From Ciceribacter ferrooxidans (GTDB lineage: Bacteria > Pseudomonadota > Alphaproteobacteria > Rhizobiales > Rhizobiaceae): 64,000 bases of DNA. Below are positions 61,320 through 64,000 of this stretch, piece after piece (the stretch's first letter is position 1; every line of letters starts with the position of its first letter). A program made the translations under genes and the position numbers. The notes below the pieces were generated by a model that made no database searches, was not told where the DNA came from, and saw only the letters and a list, made by a program, of their open reading frames with translations. The stretch lies in contig NZ_SDVB01000238.1 of NCBI RefSeq assembly GCF_004137355.1, forward strand, positions 558,001 to 622,000, given 5' to 3'.

Positions 61320-62246
61320 ATGTCCAATCGTCTGCCCTATTTCCTGATCGCGTTCGCAGCCCTGCTGCTTCTGGTCTATTCGTCGGTCTTCGTCGTCAAC
61401 GAGCGCCAGCAGGCGATCGTCGTCCGCTTCGGCCAGATCCAGGCCGTGCACAAGGAGCCCGGCCTCTACTTCAAGCTGCCCTTCGCCTTCATGGATGCGG
61501 ACCGGGTTCAGTATGTCGAGGATCTCGCCTTGCGCCTCGACCTGGACAACATCCGCGTGCAGGTCTCCGGCGGCAAGTTCTACGAGGTCGACGCCTTCGT
61601 GGTCTACAGGATCACCGACGCCCGTCGTTTCCGCGAGACGGTTTCCGGTGACCGCGAGTCCGCCGAGGCACGCCTGCGTACCCGTCTCGATGCGTCGCTG
61701 CGTCGTGTCTACGGCTTGCGCGGGTTCGAGGCGGCGCTCTCCGACGAGCGTTCGTCGATGATGCAGGAGGTTGCAGCCGCCCTCAAGGCCGACGCGGAAT
61801 CGCTCGGACTCACCATCGAGGACGTGCGCATCCGCCGCACGGACCTGACGCAGGAAGTCTCCCAGCAGACCTTCGAGCGCATGAAGGCGGAACGTCTCGC
61901 CGAGGCCGAGCTCATCCGCGCCCGCGGTAACGAAGAGGGCCAGCGTCGCCGCGCGATCGCCGACCGCCAGGTCGTCGAGTTGCAGGCCGAAGCCCAGCGC
62001 GATTCGGAAATCCTGCGCGGTCAGGGCGATGCCGAGCGCAACCGCATCTTCGGCGAGGCCTATACCCGCGATTCCGATTTCTTCGAGTTCTATCGCTCGA
62101 TGCGGGCCTATACCGGCGCCTTCGAAACGCCGGAGGGAAGCAGCATGGTGCTCTCGCCGAAGTCGGAGTTCTTCCGGTTCTTCAACGGCTCGGGCGGCCA
62201 GCCGTCGGCGCAACCGCCACAGCCTGAACCGCAGGCCGGCAACTGA
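61320..62246 (+). CDS. hflC: FtsH protease modulator HflC
   Basis: A 308-residue SPFH protein, partner of HflK. Short N-terminal span (YFLIAFAALLLLVYSSVFVV), SPFH domain (NERQQAIVVRFGQIQ, GLYFKLPFAFMDADRVQYVED, VDAFVVYRITDARRF), coiled coil with RIRRTDLTQEVSQQTFERMKAERLAEAELIRARG and the DSDFFEFYRSMRAY box before a Pro/Gln-rich C-terminus. It assembles with HflK in the inner membrane facing the periplasm. Followed by the DUF2065 gene after 12 bases. Confidence 0.96.
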   Translation: MSNRLPYFLIAFAALLLLVYSSVFVVNERQQAIVVRFGQIQAVHKEPGLYFKLPFAFMDADRVQYVEDLALRLDLDNIRVQVSGGKFYEVDAFVVYRITDARRFRETVSGDRESAEARLRTRLDASLRRVYGLRGFEAALSDERSSMMQEVAAALKADAESLGLTIEDVRIRRTDLTQEVSQQTFERMKAERLAEAELIRARGNEEGQRRRAIADRQVVELQAEAQRDSEILRGQGDAERNRIFGEAYTRDSDFFEFYRSMRAYTGAFETPEGSSMVLSPKSEFFRFFNGSGGQPSAQPPQPEPQAGN

Positions 62247-62258
62247 CCGGATCTGACG

Positions 62259-62444
62259 ATGTCGGATCTGATCACCGGATTTGCATTTTTCCTGATCATC
62301 GAGGGGCTGGTGTACGCACTGGCCCCTCACTTTCTGGTGGCGATGGCGAAACTCCTGCCGGAGATACCCGAGCAACACCTGCGATTTTCCGGCCTTGCCG
62401 CGGTGGCACTCGGGGTGGCGATCGTCTGGATGATGCGCGGGTGA
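62259..62444 (+). CDS. DUF2065 small membrane protein (YjeT-like)
   Basis: A 61-residue protein with two hydrophobic spans (FAFFLIIEGLVYALAPHFLV and LAAVALGVAIVWMM) separated by LLPEIPEQHLRFSG. This matches DUF2065 (YjeT), which in many proteobacteria is encoded directly after hflC. Function unknown; the position suggests a link to the HflKC-FtsH complex. Confidence 0.92.
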   Translation: MSDLITGFAFFLIIEGLVYALAPHFLVAMAKLLPEIPEQHLRFSGLAAVALGVAIVWMMRG

Positions 62445-62477
62445 AAGCCATTCCTCCGGTCATCAATCCGCCTTATG

Positions 62478-62514
62478 GTTCGGGCACTAGACCGAATAGT
62501 TCGGGCCCTGGACC
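62478..62514 (+). repeat. Direct repeats upstream of degP
   Basis: Two 16-base copies of GTTCGGGCNCTNGACC (GTTCGGGCACTAGACC at 62478-62493, GTTCGGGCCCTGGACC at 62499-62514), 21 bases apart start to start, that is two helical turns. They lie 26-62 bases before the degP ATG, where a regulator site would be expected. Confidence 0.6.
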
Positions 62515-62539
62515 AACAATGACAAACGGGGAAACTTCA

Positions 62540-64000
62540 TGACTGCGAACGCCTCCACGAGATCGAAGCGCCTGATGACCGGCCTTCTCGGCGTGGCCCT
62601 CGCCTTTGGGGCGACGATGGGGCCTGTGGGGCTGGCGGAGGCGCAACCGACGGGCCCGGAGTCGGTGGCAAACCTCGCAGAAGGCCTCATCGGAGCCGTG
62701 GTCAACATCGCCACCTCGCAGAACGTGAAAGAGGAAGAGCGCGGGCCGATGCCGCAGGTGCCCGAGGGCTCGCCCTTCCAGGAGTTCTTCGACGATTTCT
62801 ACAAGAACCGCGAGGGCGGCGGCAATCAGAAGGTCAATTCCCTGGGGTCGGGCTTCGTCATCGATCCGAGCGGCTTCATCGTCACCAACAACCACGTGAT
62901 CGAGAACGCCGACGACATCGAGGCCATCTTCTCGGACGGTTCCAAGCTCAAGGCCAAACTGGTCGGCACCGATCCCAAGACCGATCTTTCTGTGCTGAAG
63001 GTGGAACCGCCGAAGCCGCTGACGGCGGTGAAGTTCGGTGATTCCCGCAAGATGCGCATCGGCGACTGGGTGATGGCGATCGGCAACCCGTTCGGGCTCG
63101 GCGGATCGGTGTCGGTCGGCATCGTCTCGGCGCGTGGCCGCAACATCAATGCCGGCCCCTACGACAATTTCATCCAGACCGACGCCGCGATCAATAAGGG
63201 CAATTCCGGCGGCCCGCTGTTCAACATGGACGGCGAGGTCATCGGCATCAATACGGCGATCATCTCGCCGAGCGGCGGTTCGATCGGCATCGGTTTTGCC
63301 GTGCCGACGGAACTTGCCGAAAACGTCATCCGCCAGCTCAAGGAATTCGGCGAGACGCGGCGCGGCTGGCTCGGCGTCCGCATCCAGCCGGTGACCGACG
63401 CGGTCGCGACGAGCCTCGGGCTGAAGAGCAATAAGGGCGCGCTCGTCAGCGGTATCATCAAGGGCGGTCCCGTCGAGAACGGCCAGATCCGGACCGGTGA
63501 CGTCATCCTCCGCTTCGACGGCAAGGATATCAGCGAGAGCCGCGATCTCGTGCGCAGCGTGGCCGAGAGCACGGTCGGGGCCGAGGTCGAGGTCGTGCTC
63601 GTTCGCGACGGGAAGGAACAGACGGTCAAGGTGAAGCTCGGTCGCCTCGAAGACGAGCCTGCCGAGGCCGAGAGCGAGGTGACGGAAGCCCCCTCCGGTG
63701 AGGAGACGCTGCCGCCGCAGGCCGGAGAGCCGCAGCCGGGCGACCAACCCTCCGGCGAAGCGGCCCCCGGTGCTCCGGCAAGCGTGGACAGGCTCGGGCT
63801 CTCGCTCGGCGCTCTCGATGACGCGGCGCGCCAGAAGTTCTCGATCGCCGAGAGCGTCGAAGGCGTGGTGATCACCGCCGTCGAGGCCGGTTCGGCGGCT
63901 GCCGGAAAGGGCCTCGTCGCCGGCGAGGTCATCGTGGAGGTGGCGCAGGAATTCATGGAGACGCCGGACCGCGTCGCCGAAGTGCTGCAACGCCTCAAGA
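62540..64000 (+). CDS. degP: Do/HtrA family periplasmic serine protease (3' end outside window)
   Basis: 487 codons are present; the gene runs past the window edge. Signal peptide (GLLGVALAFGATMGPVGLAEAQ), trypsin-like domain with His119 (VTNNHVIENAD), Asp149 (DPKTDLSVLKV) and Ser223 (NKGNSGGPLF), PDZ1 at ~277-365 (GWLGVRIQPV), a linker of ~50 residues rich in Glu and Pro, and the start of PDZ2 (~418 onwards). It degrades or refolds damaged periplasmic proteins. Downstream of hflKC and DUF2065, with 95 bases and a repeat pair before it, so it may also be regulated by itself. Confidence 0.95.

Overview
The window is about 64 kb of GC-rich chromosome from an alphaproteobacterium, most likely a member of the Rhizobiaceae. 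The strongest pointers are a circularly permuted two-piece tmRNA gene with tag ANDNNAQGYALAA, an alpha-type SspB with a C-terminal ClpX-binding tail, an lpiA-acvB (atvA) pair, a bgsB-bgsA pair resembling the c-di-GMP-controlled mixed-linkage beta-glucan synthase of Sinorhizobium meliloti, a small DUF1127-like protein, and the block thyA-folA-hflK-hflC-DUF2065-degP. The genus cannot be fixed from the sequence alone. No prophage, insertion sequence, CRISPR array or defence island is visible, so this is mainly core chromosome with a few accessory loci.

Layout. 0-10 kb: U32 peptidase-family protein, a membrane GGDEF protein, a DEAD-box RNA helicase, a DEDDh exonuclease, CreA, CheW, a DUF2189 membrane protein, a 52-aa membrane protein, a SCO copper chaperone and PrmA. 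10-17 kb: a short DUF1127-like gene, Xaa-Pro aminopeptidase, AzlCD, DUF2164, PanB-PanC and nicotinamidase. 16.8-21.2 kb: the beta-glucan synthase pair, facing a Cache-domain membrane protein that has no output domain. 21.3-28.8 kb: penicillin-binding protein 1C translationally coupled to a giant alpha-2-macroglobulin. 29-36 kb: flavoprotein, beta-CASP metallo-hydrolase, PQQ glucose dehydrogenase, EEP-fold nuclease/phosphatase and a small protein. 36-40 kb: acvB and lpiA, which control lysyl-phosphatidylglycerol. 40-43 kb: a UvrD/PcrA helicase whose coding sequence carries an in-frame REP-like doublet. 43-50 kb: RND efflux pair, alpha/beta hydrolase, FAD-linked dehydrogenase. 50-56 kb: a large AsmA protein and an exported protein of unknown function. 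55.6-58.7 kb: sspB cluster, ssrA, a small AT-richer ORF, an AprI/Inh-like inhibitor and DUF2853. 58.7-64 kb: nucleotide synthesis (thyA, folA) and membrane/periplasmic quality control (hflK, hflC, degP, the last cut by the window edge).

How the genes work together. Several loci concern the cell envelope: lpiA-acvB adjusts lipid charge, pbpC with the macroglobulin may repair and guard the periplasm, AsmA probably acts on envelope lipid homeostasis, hflKC and degP handle membrane and periplasmic proteolysis, and bgsBA makes an exopolysaccharide. ssrA next to sspB joins the trans-translation tag RNA to the adaptor that delivers tagged proteins to ClpXP. The most unusual items are the in-frame palindromic doublet in uvrD, the permuted tmRNA with its adaptor gene, the helically phased direct repeats before degP, and the small AT-rich gene upstream of ssrA.
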